Shown: positions 35,485 to 43,710 of the stretch, piece by piece | Layout: each line of letters starts with the position of its first letter | Numbering within the stretch: position 1 is the first letter of the stretch | Source of the DNA: Iamia sp035765045 | GTDB lineage: Bacteria; Actinomycetota; Acidimicrobiia; Acidimicrobiales; Iamiaceae | NCBI GenBank assembly: GCA_035765045.1 | Contig: DASTYI010000034.1 | Location: 19,967-83,966, forward strand | Length of the DNA stretch: 64,000 nt | Direction: 5' to 3' | The notes under the pieces: generated by a model | The model's database searches: none | Seen by the model: only the letters and a program-made list of their open reading frames with translations | Told to the model about the DNA's origin: nothing | Program-made: the position numbers and the translations under genes

Positions 35485-37671
35485 TCAGGTGGTTGTGGTC
35501 TCGATGGCCTCGCCGGCACGGGCGACGGGTTCACATGGGTCGCCGGTCCCCAAAAGGACGAGCTGGTCGCGGGCGCGGGTCATCGCCACGAAGAGCGAGC
35601 CGATCTGCATCGAGACCGATTCGGCCGCCTCAGCCGCCTCCTGACCCTCGAACCAGCGGGGGAACTCGTCCTCGCCGAGTCCGACGAGGAGCACCATCTT
35701 GAACTCGAGCCCCTTCGCCCGGTGGAAGGTGCCGACCTTGACCTGCGGCACCGATCGACCCTCGTAGCGCTTCAGGTCGATAAAGGGGACCTTGGCGCGG
35801 CCGAGGGCAGCCTCGACCTTCGACACGAGGGGGTTCGTCGCCGCGCACACGGCGATGTCGCCGAGGTCCACACCCGCGTCGCCCTCGGTCGCAGCCTCGA
35901 CCAACCGGATGGCCTCGACCAGCTGGTCGTTGAGGGACCCGCATCCGATGTAGTGGGGACGGGCACCGTCCCGATCGGCATCGGCCGGGGCGTCGGCCCT
36001 CCGCTGCTCGTCCCCCAGGTCGTCGATCTCCTCGTCGCCAGCGACGGCCATGGCCGAGGCGATGATCTCGGCCGTGTTGCGGTAGTTGGTGCGCAGCACG
36101 GTGGTCCGCCCTCGGACCTCGAGGCCTGCCTGCCGCAGGGTGAACCCACCCGGGTAGATCCGCTGCGCGCCGTCGCCGACGATGAAGAGCCCGTCCGGTG
36201 GATCATCCCCCGCGCCGTTGACGAGGGCGCGGACGAGGTCCAAACCGGCGAGGGAGAGGTCCTGAGCCTCGTCGATGATGGCCGCCCGGTAGGGCGGTTC
36301 AGCGAGCGACCCGGCGATCTCCGATGCTCGGACGAGGACGTCGACGAAGTCGACGGTGCCACGGACGGCCATCTCCTCGTCCCACGCCTCCTTGAGGAGC
36401 CACACCTGCGCACGGTGCGCTGCGGTGAGTCGGGTCCGACGTCCGGTCCGGGCGACATCCAGGTAGTCGGGCAGGGAGCCGATGCGTCGGCCCTTCACCA
36501 CCGCGGTGACCTCATCCCGCACGTACTGCTTGCTCAGCCCGAGCGATACAAGCGGGGTGCCGGGGGTGACGGTGGCCCTCCAGGCCTTGGCGAAGGCGGC
36601 GTCGACCGAGCGGCTGTCGACCCGTGCTGGCTGACCGGCATCCCGGCAGACCCGCGCTGCCAGCTTGTCGATGTGGATGAACTCCACCCGACCTGGCTGT
36701 GAGCCCGGCAGACGGGCGTACAGGTTCTCGAAGACCGGCGGAAGCGACTTGATGAAGGTGGTGAAGAGGATGGGACGGGGGTCATCCTCTTCATCCTCGA
36801 AGCGGCGAGCGAGGGAGGCGGCCCGGTGGAGCCCGACGACGGTCTTGCCCGTCCCAGCCGATCCGCTGACACGCGCCGGTCCGTCGTAGCGACGGTTCGC
36901 GGCCGCTCGCTGATCTGGGTGGAGGAAGACCATCCACTCCTCGATGGGCGCACTCGCGAGCTTCAGGATCTCCTCGGCCGACAAGACTTGGGACAGCCCG
37001 TTGGTCGCACCGTTGGCTGCGATCGCTCGTCGCAGTCGATCTTCCGCATCGGCTTCGGGGTCGAGCGTCTGAGCGGCGTACTGCTCCGGCGTCTTCTCGA
37101 AGAGCTCGAAGACGAGATCCATCGTCTCCTCGTCGAGTAGGTCGGCCAGGTCGCAGACGTCCGACTCATCCGCGCACGCACGTAGAGCGGCGACCTCCCG
37201 GTCGTCCAGGTGCACCTCCAGCAGCTCGGCGTCGGCCCAGTGGTCGAAGGGGCGCCGCTTCACTTCCGTCCGAGCGGTCTGCCTTCGGCCACTGGTGCCA
37301 TCTGCCGCCTCCGTTGTGTCCACGACGTCGGCTGTGGGTTCGGCAAAGCCGATGTAGCCCGTCGACGGGTTCGTCAGGAATCGCCCGCGCAACGCCCGGG
37401 CGTACAGAGCATCGTGGTGATCCGTGTCGAGCGCCGTGTAGATGTTGCCCTGCTTCGACAGCAGCACCCGGACATCGCGGTTGACCCTGATCGTGTGCAG
37501 ACGTCCTGAACGATCACCTTCGATCGGGTGCAAGTTGAGAGAGGAGTGGTTCGGATCCTCGGCGAACTGCTGCAGCGCGATGAGGACGCGGCGGGTCAGC
37601 GCCCCGTCGAGCTTCGTGGCCTGGCCCAGGAAGTCCGGATGCAGGACCATCTCCGGCCGAGGGAGCGTCAC
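35485..37671 (-). CDS. RelE/ParE-like domain fused to UvrD/Rep-type SF1 helicase
   Basis: In the first 95 residues the fold pattern is that of RelE/ParE toxins: LTRRVLIALQQFAEDP, then HTIRVNRDVRVLLS and ALDTDHHDALYARAL. After a linker comes an SF1 helicase with Walker A SGSAGTGKTVVGLH near residue 277, IIDEAQDLS near 465, NYRNTAEII, HRAKGLEFKMV near 653 and VAMTRARDQLVLL near 695. The GTG at 37671 is chosen because GGGGAG lies 9 nt upstream and it starts right at the RelE-like domain; the frame extends to 37722. It is co-transcribed with the EcsC gene. DNA- or RNA-damage-coupled defence is possible; the true substrate is unknown. Confidence 0.8.
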   Translation of the reverse strand: MTLPRPEMVLHPDFLGQATKLDGALTRRVLIALQQFAEDPNHSSLNLHPIEGDRSGRLHTIRVNRDVRVLLSKQGNIYTALDTDHHDALYARALRGRFLTNPSTGYIGFAEPTADVVDTTEAADGTSGRRQTARTEVKRRPFDHWADAELLEVHLDDREVAALRACADESDVCDLADLLDEETMDLVFELFEKTPEQYAAQTLDPEADAEDRLRRAIAANGATNGLSQVLSAEEILKLASAPIEEWMVFLHPDQRAAANRRYDGPARVSGSAGTGKTVVGLHRAASLARRFEDEEDDPRPILFTTFIKSLPPVFENLYARLPGSQPGRVEFIHIDKLAARVCRDAGQPARVDSRSVDAAFAKAWRATVTPGTPLVSLGLSKQYVRDEVTAVVKGRRIGSLPDYLDVARTGRRTRLTAAHRAQVWLLKEAWDEEMAVRGTVDFVDVLVRASEIAGSLAEPPYRAAIIDEAQDLSLAGLDLVRALVNGAGDDPPDGLFIVGDGAQRIYPGGFTLRQAGLEVRGRTTVLRTNYRNTAEIIASAMAVAGDEEIDDLGDEQRRADAPADADRDGARPHYIGCGSLNDQLVEAIRLVEAATEGDAGVDLGDIAVCAATNPLVSKVEAALGRAKVPFIDLKRYEGRSVPQVKVGTFHRAKGLEFKMVLLVGLGEDEFPRWFEGQEAAEAAESVSMQIGSLFVAMTRARDQLVLLGTGDPCEPVARAGEAIETTTT

Positions 37672-37863
37672 GATCAGATGCTCCCCGAAGGACGACCGTC
37701 GCGCGCCACCTTCCCCGCCCACCCCAGCGGACGCTCGTCAGCGCCTTCCACCATGCCGACCTCCCCGTCGCTCGGCGAACAGTACCCGCCAACTCCGCGC
37801 CTGGCTGCGAGGCGGGGGTGGTGGCACCCCATCGCGCTCACGTTCGGCGGGGCGGATAGCGGC

Positions 37864-38148
37864 TCAGAACAGGGTGCCTGGGCGTTTGACCTCTGGCATG
37901 TGCTGAGGCTCGATTCGGACGTCTGGGAGGAGTGGCACCTCATTGTCGAGCGCGCTTTCGGCCACCTCCATCGCAGTCGAGCCAAGGCTCTCGGCGAGCC
38001 TCGCGATGGGCACGACGATCCTGCGGCCGAGGCGGAGGCTGGGGATGGCGCCGGCGTGGACGAGCTCGTAGGCGGTGGAGCGGCCGATGCCGAGGACTTT
38101 GGCGGCTTGCTCGACGGTGAGCGTCAGGGGGTGCGGGGTGGGTTCCAT
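37864..38148 (-). CDS. Excisionase-family MerR-like DNA-binding protein
   Basis: The 94-residue protein has the helix-turn-helix typical of Xis/HTH_17 proteins: LTVEQAAKVLGIGRSTAYEL, then GAIPSLRLGRRIVVP. It lies just downstream of the integrase gene on the same strand, as excisionases do, and probably directs excision. The 192 bp between it and the helicase gene show no clear feature. Confidence 0.85.
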   Translation of the reverse strand: MEPTPHPLTLTVEQAAKVLGIGRSTAYELVHAGAIPSLRLGRRIVVPIARLAESLGSTAMEVAESALDNEVPLLPDVRIEPQHMPEVKRPGTLF

Positions 38149-38220
38149 GCACCCCTAGGCCTCGGACGGCACGGAATCGTCTCGCCTGTCCACCACGAAT
38201 CGTGCGGGCACGATGTCGCG

Positions 38221-38243
38221 CAGGTTCCCCGAAGGGGAACCTG
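38221..38243. terminator. Perfect hairpin between integrase and excisionase genes
   Basis: CAGGTTCCCC-GAA-GGGGAACCTG forms a 10-bp perfect stem with a 3-nt loop in the 143-bp gap between the two genes. There is no T tract, so it may be a weak terminator or attenuator between integrase and excisionase. A recombination-protein binding site is the other option. Confidence 0.55.
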
Positions 38244-38291
38244 CAAGTGTGTGCCTGTCGTATCTGCTGGGTGGGTCGGCGCTGTGCGTGG

Positions 38292-39440
38292 TCAGGAGAG
38301 GTCGGCGGCTGAGGGGCGGGGTCGGTGGGTGAGGAGGTCGCCTAGGTATTCGGCTGCTCGGTGATCGGTGGCGGGGAGGGCGTGGGTGTAGAGGTTCAGG
38401 GTCGTCGAGATCTGGCTGTGGCCGAGGCGGTTGCTGACGGTCGAGATCGGGATGCCGCCGTCGATCAACACCGACGCCACGAAGTGGCGGAGGTCGTGCA
38501 GCCGGACGTGCTCGAGGTCGAGCGTCGCCCGGAGCCGGCCGAAGCGGTTGGTCACGACGTCCGGACGCCACGGACGACCGTCGGGCGAGCCGAACAGCAG
38601 GGCGTCCTCGGCCAGCCGCACGCCGAGGGCGAGCATCTGCTCACGCTGGCGTAACCGGTGCTGGCGCAGGAGGGCCACCGTCGCCGGGTCGAGGGCGATG
38701 CGGCGGCTCTGGTGGGTCTTGGTGTCCTTTTCCCGTAGCTCCCGGCCCAGCTGCACGACCGAGCGCCGCACGGCCAGCTCGGCTCGGTCGAGGTCGATGT
38801 CGCTCCAGCGCACCGCACACACCTCTCCCCGCCGGCACCCGGTCGCCGACTTGAGCCACAGGTAGGTGCCGAAGTCGGGGTCCTCGTCGTGGGCGGCGTC
38901 GAGGATGCGGAGCACCTGCTCGACGCTCGGCGGGACGACCTCGTCGCGGCGCTGGGGTGGAGGTGACGCGTCGATCACCGGGTTGTGGGCGATGAAGCCC
39001 CAGCGCCGGGCCTGGTCGAGCGACTGGCGCAGGACCGTGTGGCAGATCCGGACGGTCCGGGCCGACAGGCCGCGCCCGGACAGCTCGCTGTAGAGCATGT
39101 CGAGGTCCATCGCTCGGAGAGCGTCGACCTTGTGGGTGCCCAGGGCGGGGCGCACGTACTTCCGGGCGACCCACTCGTAGTTGATCATCGTCGAGGGCTC
39201 GACGGCCTGGCGCTTGACCGCGAGCCACTTGTCGATGAGCTCGTTCACCGTCATCGACGCGCTGGCGACGATGCGGCCCTCGTCGACCTCGCCGAGCAGG
39301 CGGGTCAGCGCCTTCTCGGCGTCACGCCTCGATCCGACGATGGTCCGTTGGACGTAGCGCTTCCGGCCGGACCGGTCTCGGCCGGCGTACGCCCGGATCC
39401 GAAAGCTCTTCTCGCCCCGTTGTTGGATGTGTCCTCGCAT
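38292..39440 (-). CDS. int: Tyrosine recombinase (integrase) of the island
   Basis: This 382-residue protein is a phage-type tyrosine integrase. The N-terminal AP2-like arm-binding part (residues 1-60) is followed by a SAM-like core-binding domain and the catalytic domain. Active-site residues are visible: Arg in TGCRRGEVCAVRW (near 203), HDLRHF near 317, and RLGHSQISTTLNLYTH with the nucleophile Tyr near 350. GGAGG lies 5-6 nt before the ATG. The gene ends 108 bp from tRNA-Arg, the expected place for a tRNA-targeting integrase. Confidence 0.95.
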   Translation of the reverse strand: MRGHIQQRGEKSFRIRAYAGRDRSGRKRYVQRTIVGSRRDAEKALTRLLGEVDEGRIVASASMTVNELIDKWLAVKRQAVEPSTMINYEWVARKYVRPALGTHKVDALRAMDLDMLYSELSGRGLSARTVRICHTVLRQSLDQARRWGFIAHNPVIDASPPPQRRDEVVPPSVEQVLRILDAAHDEDPDFGTYLWLKSATGCRRGEVCAVRWSDIDLDRAELAVRRSVVQLGRELREKDTKTHQSRRIALDPATVALLRQHRLRQREQMLALGVRLAEDALLFGSPDGRPWRPDVVTNRFGRLRATLDLEHVRLHDLRHFVASVLIDGGIPISTVSNRLGHSQISTTLNLYTHALPATDHRAAEYLGDLLTHRPRPSAADLS

Positions 39441-39468
39441 GGCTGCCTCCTCGGCTACATAGGCCGCT

Positions 39469-39490
39469 GGAGTGCCAAAAGGAGTGCCAA
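39469..39490. repeat. Direct repeats GGAGTGCCAA near the attachment site
   Basis: Two identical 10-mers GGAGTGCCAA start at 39469 and 39481, exactly 12 bp apart, between the integrase start and tRNA-Arg. Short direct repeats in this place are typical arm-type integrase binding sites. Confidence 0.55.
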
Positions 39491-39523
39491 GTCGAGGGAG
39501 AAATCTCAGAGAGCGAGATCTCG

Positions 39524-39541
39524 ATCCCCTGACCAGGGGAT
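39524..39541. repeat. Inverted repeat just past the tRNA-Arg 3' end
   Basis: ATCCCCTG-AC-CAGGGGAT has perfect 8-bp arms and begins 5 nt after the end of tRNA-Arg. It may end tRNA transcription or serve as an integrase core-flanking site. Being on the island side, it arrived with the element. Confidence 0.45.
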
Positions 39542-39546
39542 TTCAG

Positions 39547-39620
39547 CGCGCTCGGAGGGACTCGAACCCCCAACCTTCTGATCCGTAGTCAGATGCTCTA
39601 TCCAATTGAGCTACGAGCGC
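39547..39620 (-). tRNA. tRNA-Arg (anticodon ACG)
   Basis: The minus-strand sequence folds as a standard tRNA: acceptor GCGCTCG/CGAGCGC, D arm GCTCAATTGGATAGAGC, anticodon stem TCTGA/TCAGA with loop CTACGGA, and T arm GGGGGTTCGAGTCCCTC. The anticodon is ACG, read as ICG in bacteria. No CCA is encoded. The gene stays intact because the island restores its 3' half. Confidence 0.95.
39553..39588 (-). repeat. Proximal attachment site within tRNA-Arg
   Basis: This 36-bp part of tRNA-Arg, from the anticodon loop to the acceptor stem, is matched at the far island end (12592-12627) with three mismatches. It is the probable recombination site of the integrase. Confidence 0.65.
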
Positions 39621-39643
39621 AGGGACCGGCGAGCCTACCGGAC

Positions 39644-39925
39644 TCAGCGGCGGTCGGACCAGAAGGATCCGCCCGCGCCGGGCGGGGGGCGGAGGAGGCG
39701 GCGCCGCAGCCAACGGCGGACGAGGGCGAAGGCCACGGCGACGGCGGCGAAGAAGGCGGCCACGGCGAGCAGCCCGGGGCCGAGGGCGTCGATGGCGTTG
39801 GCCCCGCCGCCGACGAGGAGGACGAACGGCACCAGCACGATCACGGCGACCAGGACGAGACCGGCGCGGCTGGGCGACGAGGGTTCGGGGTCGTCCCACT
39901 CGTCCCAGTCGTCCCACTCGTCCAC
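39644..39925 (-). CDS. Small membrane protein, acidic N-terminus
   Basis: The 93-residue protein begins with an acidic, tryptophan-rich head (MDEWDDWDEWDDPEP), then has two hydrophobic segments (about residues 21-43 and 48-68) and a basic tail rich in arginine. The layout fits a small two-helix membrane protein. No family is recognised. It precedes tRNA-Arg on the same strand and follows the large membrane-protein gene by about 20 bp. Confidence 0.6.
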   Translation of the reverse strand: MDEWDDWDEWDDPEPSSPSRAGLVLVAVIVLVPFVLLVGGGANAIDALGPGLLAVAAFFAAVAVAFALVRRWLRRRLLRPPPGAGGSFWSDRR

Positions 39926-39944
39926 GCCCCACGAGGCTACGGGC

Positions 39945-42900
39945 TCACCGGAGGCGGGCGAAGGCGTCCCGGGCGTGGCGCAGGTCCTGCCGGCGCTGCT
40001 CGAAGGTGGCGCCGACGACGAGCAGGACGAGGCCGGCGACGGCGAAGGTCACGTACCGGGGCAGGTCGACGCCGACCGGGCCGAGGTGGCGGACGGCGAG
40101 GGTGGCCACGGCCCCCGCCCCCACCGCCAGCGGGGCCTGGAGCCGGGCCGTCGCCCCCCAGACCGCTACGGCGGAGCCGACGGCGACCACGGCGACGGTC
40201 CGCACCGGGCGGGGGTCGAGCACGGCCAGGACGGTGGTGGGACCGGCGGCCGTGAGCAGGCCGATGCCGTAACGGGCCCACGATCCGAGCGGGCGTGCGG
40301 TCCGGTCCCGATCGCCGGCCACGCGCCCGACGAGCAGGGCCCATGCCGCCAGCGGCAGCGTGTAGGCCTCGACCACGGCGATCCCGGCGTCGCCGGCCTC
40401 GACCCACGCCAGCAGCACGGCGCTCGCCGTCGCCACCATCCACGCCGATCGCCGGCGGGGGCGGACGGCGGCGCCGGCCGCGGTCACGCCGACCAGGACG
40501 AGGAACGGGCTCGCCGTCGCCAGCGAACCGGTGCCGGCCCCGGCGAGGAGCGGGGCGAGGCCGAGGGTCACGGCCACCATGAGGTCGACCACGTCGGCGG
40601 CGAGCACGAGCCCTCGCCGCTCGAGCAGCACCGCCGCCGCCGACACGGCGCTCGCCGCCACCGCCACGGCCAGCAGGCCGTCGGGTCCCGATGCCCCCAG
40701 CACCCAGGCATCGAGGCCCACGCCGGCGAGCAGCACGGCCACGGCGGCACCGACCCACGCCGCGGCGTCGGGGCCCTGTCGGACCACGGCCTCGACGGCG
40801 AGACCGCCGACGGCCGCGCCGACCACGATCGTCCAGGCGACGGTCCCGGGCGCCGATCCCAGGGCGAAGGCGGTGCCGACCAGCACGGTCACCGCCGACC
40901 CGGCCAGCAGCTCGGGGTGGCGCGGACGCACCCGGATCACCAGGGCGAGCGCCACCACCACGGCGATCGACCCGACGACCGTGACCCCGACGGTCAGGCC
41001 GACCGCCACGGGCACGACGACGAGGGCGGCCAGGGCGACGAGGCCGCCGAGCGCCCGACCGACCCTCCCGTGCACGAGGGCCACCGCGCCGGCGAGCACG
41101 GCCGCCCCGGCCAGCTGGGCCACGGCCGCCCATCCCGGCGGAGCCAGGCCGGCCGTATCGAGCGCCGGGCGCAACCAGTCGGCGACGGCCACGTCGGCAC
41201 CGACGCCGGGGGCGACCATGGCCCGGTCGAGGAGGGCGGCGACGAGGGCGAGCGCGGTCCGGGCGGGCACGACGGCCAGGGCCGCCCCGGCGACGAGGGC
41301 GACGCCCGTCGGGACGAGCCACGGCCGGTCCTCGTCGACCCGGTCGAGGACGCCGGACACCGTGGCCACGAGGGCGGCGGCGGCCAGGACGACGGCGACC
41401 CACCCGTCGGCCCCGAGGCCGCCGGCGCCGAGCGCCACCGCCAGCAGGAGCGGCACCACGGCCGCGCCGAGCCCGGCGCCGGTCGCGGCACGGTCCCAGC
41501 CACCGCGCCGGGCGGCGCCGAGGGCCACGCCGGCCAGGGCGACGAGGAGGACGACGGCGCCCGCCGGGCCCCGCACCGGCGTGGCCAACCAGCCGGCCAG
41601 GCCGACCGTCGTCGCCCCGGCCACGGCGAGCACCCACGCCGTCACCCCACCACCCGCCAGCACGGTGCGGGTCGGGCCTCGGCCCACGACGCTGACCAGC
41701 ACGGCGGCGACGACGGCCTCCGCGGCCAGGGCGACCACGACGACCGACGGCGGGACCACACCGACGACCGCCAGCGGCACGGGCAGGAAGGCGAGACCGG
41801 CACCTGCCGCGCCGAGGGCGCGCCGCCCGATCACCCGGCCGACCCCGATCGAGGCCACCGCCAGGCCGGCCAGGACGAGCACGGCACCGACCCGCGGGCC
41901 CGGCACGTCGGGGGCGGCGCCGATCTCGACCGCGACCTGGAGGAGCGTGCCCGACGCGGCGACGATCCAGCAGGCGACGCCGCCCGCCCGGGCGACCCCC
42001 GCCTCGACGGTCCCGAGACGTCCGGTGGCAGCCAAGGCGACCACCGCCTGCGTCGCCGTCACCGCAAGCGTCACCTCCACCGACCCGGAGCCGGCCGCCA
42101 GCAAGAGGCCCGGGAGGAACGCCACCGCCGCCCCGACGCCCCCGATGACGGCCACCCGGGGGCGGAGCCGGGCGACGACGATCGACGCCACGGCCAGGGC
42201 GGCGAGGACGAGCGCCGGACCGGTGGGCGGACCGCCGTCGGCCAGCCGACCGAGCGCCAGGGCCAGGAGCCCCGTCGCCGCGGCCATCCACCCGATCCCC
42301 CCGCCAGCGGCGGCCACCACCCGCTCGCCACCGCTCGCCCGGCGGTCGCCCGCCCACCCGAGGGCCACGACACCCTCGACGGCGAGGACGGCCAGCACGA
42401 GGAGGGCCGATCCGGACCCGCTCGCCAGCAGCAGCGCCGGGACGAGCGCCAGCGCCAGGCCGGCGCCACCGACGACGTCGACCGATCGACCGGTGCCGAG
42501 CCGGCGGGCGCCCACGATCGAGGTGAGGGCCAGCCCGGCCAGGACGGCTGCCGGTCCGACCGGGTGGGCGACGGGGTCGACGGCGAGCCCGGCCCCGGCG
42601 AGGGCCAGCGCGCCCCCGACCGCCGCGCCCCAGGAGACGGTGGCGCCGACCAAGGCCACCGGTCGCTCCGAGCGGGACCCGCCGAGCCGGGCGGCGACGA
42701 CACCCCCGATCCCGGCCTGGAGGGCGAGGGCGGCGACCGCCGCCAGGGGCCGGCCGCCCGAGGCCGCCACCACCAGCGGGGTGAAGGCGAGCGCCCCGCC
42801 GGCGAGGACCGGTACCCGGATGCCGCTCCACCGACCGACGGCGACCAGACCGGCGGACACCACGGCGATGCCGACGGCCACGACCCACCGATCGGCGACG

Positions 42901-43631
42901 ATGCCGTCGAGCCCGACCCGGCCGACCTGGACGTCGGCCAGCCCCAGCGCCACGCCGACGGCGCCGAGCGACTCGGCGGTGGCCACGAGCCCTCGACGCC
43001 GGCAGGCGACGGCCGCACCGAGGACGACCCCGGTGAGCGCCACGACCAGGGCGCCCTGCGCCCACGCCGCCAGGGCCGACCAGGACACGGCGGCGAACAC
43101 CGCCACCGCGGCGACCAGGCTCAACGCCCCCAGCCCGACCAGCACCTCCGCCGCCGTGAACGACGGTCGTGACCGGGACCCCGAGGGCGCGGCCGGGAGG
43201 GGCGGTGCCTGACCCGGTCCGCCGTCCGGGTCAGGCACCGGGCCGCTCGCGGACGGATCGCTGGGTGGCGGGTCCGCAGGGGCCTCGGCCGACACCGGTT
43301 GCCGGCGGGCTGCGGACCGGTCGCCGGGGGGCGGCTCGAGGGGGCCGGCAACCGACCTCGGGCCCGGGCCACCGGGCGCGGCCTCCGTCGAGGCCGGTGG
43401 CGGAGCGGCGGGGGCCGGGGCGGGGCGAGGGTCGGGGGCGAGGAGGCGCTGGACGAGGTCGTTGCGGATGCGGCAGAGGTCGAACAGGTTGTGGTCGACG
43501 CGCCAGAGGGTGGCGCCGTCCTCACCGGTGAACGAGGCGCCGCACGTGGTGCAGCGGGGACCGCTCAAGCGGGCCGAGCAGATCGGGCAGGTGGCCGTCG
43601 ACGGCGGCGGGAACGACAGGGTCCGGGGCAC
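39945..43631 (-). CDS. Large zinc-ribbon multi-pass membrane protein (SCO7613-like)
   Basis: A zinc ribbon (CPICSARLSGPRCTTCG) at the N-terminus is followed by a Pro/Ala-rich linker and some 1,050 residues of nearly unbroken hydrophobic segments, dozens of alanine/valine/leucine-rich helices. This pattern fits the actinobacterial SCO7613 C-terminal-domain membrane proteins, whose function is unknown. The GTG at 43631 is preferred because it starts close to the zinc ribbon, as in relatives; a GTG at 43676 is possible. The gene has a very strong GC and codon bias like the host genome. Confidence 0.75.
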   Translation of the reverse strand: MPRTLSFPPPSTATCPICSARLSGPRCTTCGASFTGEDGATLWRVDHNLFDLCRIRNDLVQRLLAPDPRPAPAPAAPPPASTEAAPGGPGPRSVAGPLEPPPGDRSAARRQPVSAEAPADPPPSDPSASGPVPDPDGGPGQAPPLPAAPSGSRSRPSFTAAEVLVGLGALSLVAAVAVFAAVSWSALAAWAQGALVVALTGVVLGAAVACRRRGLVATAESLGAVGVALGLADVQVGRVGLDGIVADRWVVAVGIAVVSAGLVAVGRWSGIRVPVLAGGALAFTPLVVAASGGRPLAAVAALALQAGIGGVVAARLGGSRSERPVALVGATVSWGAAVGGALALAGAGLAVDPVAHPVGPAAVLAGLALTSIVGARRLGTGRSVDVVGGAGLALALVPALLLASGSGSALLVLAVLAVEGVVALGWAGDRRASGGERVVAAAGGGIGWMAAATGLLALALGRLADGGPPTGPALVLAALAVASIVVARLRPRVAVIGGVGAAVAFLPGLLLAAGSGSVEVTLAVTATQAVVALAATGRLGTVEAGVARAGGVACWIVAASGTLLQVAVEIGAAPDVPGPRVGAVLVLAGLAVASIGVGRVIGRRALGAAGAGLAFLPVPLAVVGVVPPSVVVVALAAEAVVAAVLVSVVGRGPTRTVLAGGGVTAWVLAVAGATTVGLAGWLATPVRGPAGAVVLLVALAGVALGAARRGGWDRAATGAGLGAAVVPLLLAVALGAGGLGADGWVAVVLAAAALVATVSGVLDRVDEDRPWLVPTGVALVAGAALAVVPARTALALVAALLDRAMVAPGVGADVAVADWLRPALDTAGLAPPGWAAVAQLAGAAVLAGAVALVHGRVGRALGGLVALAALVVVPVAVGLTVGVTVVGSIAVVVALALVIRVRPRHPELLAGSAVTVLVGTAFALGSAPGTVAWTIVVGAAVGGLAVEAVVRQGPDAAAWVGAAVAVLLAGVGLDAWVLGASGPDGLLAVAVAASAVSAAAVLLERRGLVLAADVVDLMVAVTLGLAPLLAGAGTGSLATASPFLVLVGVTAAGAAVRPRRRSAWMVATASAVLLAWVEAGDAGIAVVEAYTLPLAAWALLVGRVAGDRDRTARPLGSWARYGIGLLTAAGPTTVLAVLDPRPVRTVAVVAVGSAVAVWGATARLQAPLAVGAGAVATLAVRHLGPVGVDLPRYVTFAVAGLVLLVVGATFEQRRQDLRHARDAFARLR

Positions 43632-43710
43632 CCGTCCACCGTCCGCCCCGGGTCGGGGCGGCGGGACCCGGTGCACCCCCCATGGGGGCCTGGGGGGCGC
43701 CCCGACGGAG

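Larger units (their letters stand above)
12592..39588. mobile_element. 27-kb tRNA-Arg-associated integrative defence island
   Basis: A tyrosine integrase and an excisionase lie beside tRNA-Arg(ACG) at one end. At the other end, 12592-12627 repeats the tRNA 3' half with 33 of 36 bases identical, in the same orientation. Everything between is on the minus strand and devoted to mobility or phage defence. GC content inside is visibly lower than in the flanks, markedly so near 27.5-28.4 kb. Together these mark an integrated element. The three mismatches say the repeat has aged or came from a related but different tRNA gene, so excision may no longer be efficient. Confidence 0.7.

Noticed and set aside
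39545..39620. Short peptide frame reading through the tRNA (SEGLEPPTF type)
   Set aside because: This is the common artefact of translating tRNA 3' ends and not a gene.
39606..43172. Plus-strand open frame of 1,188 codons over the large membrane-protein gene
   Set aside because: Arg/Gly/Gln/His-rich shadow without domains; the minus-strand frame encodes clear membrane helices and a zinc ribbon.
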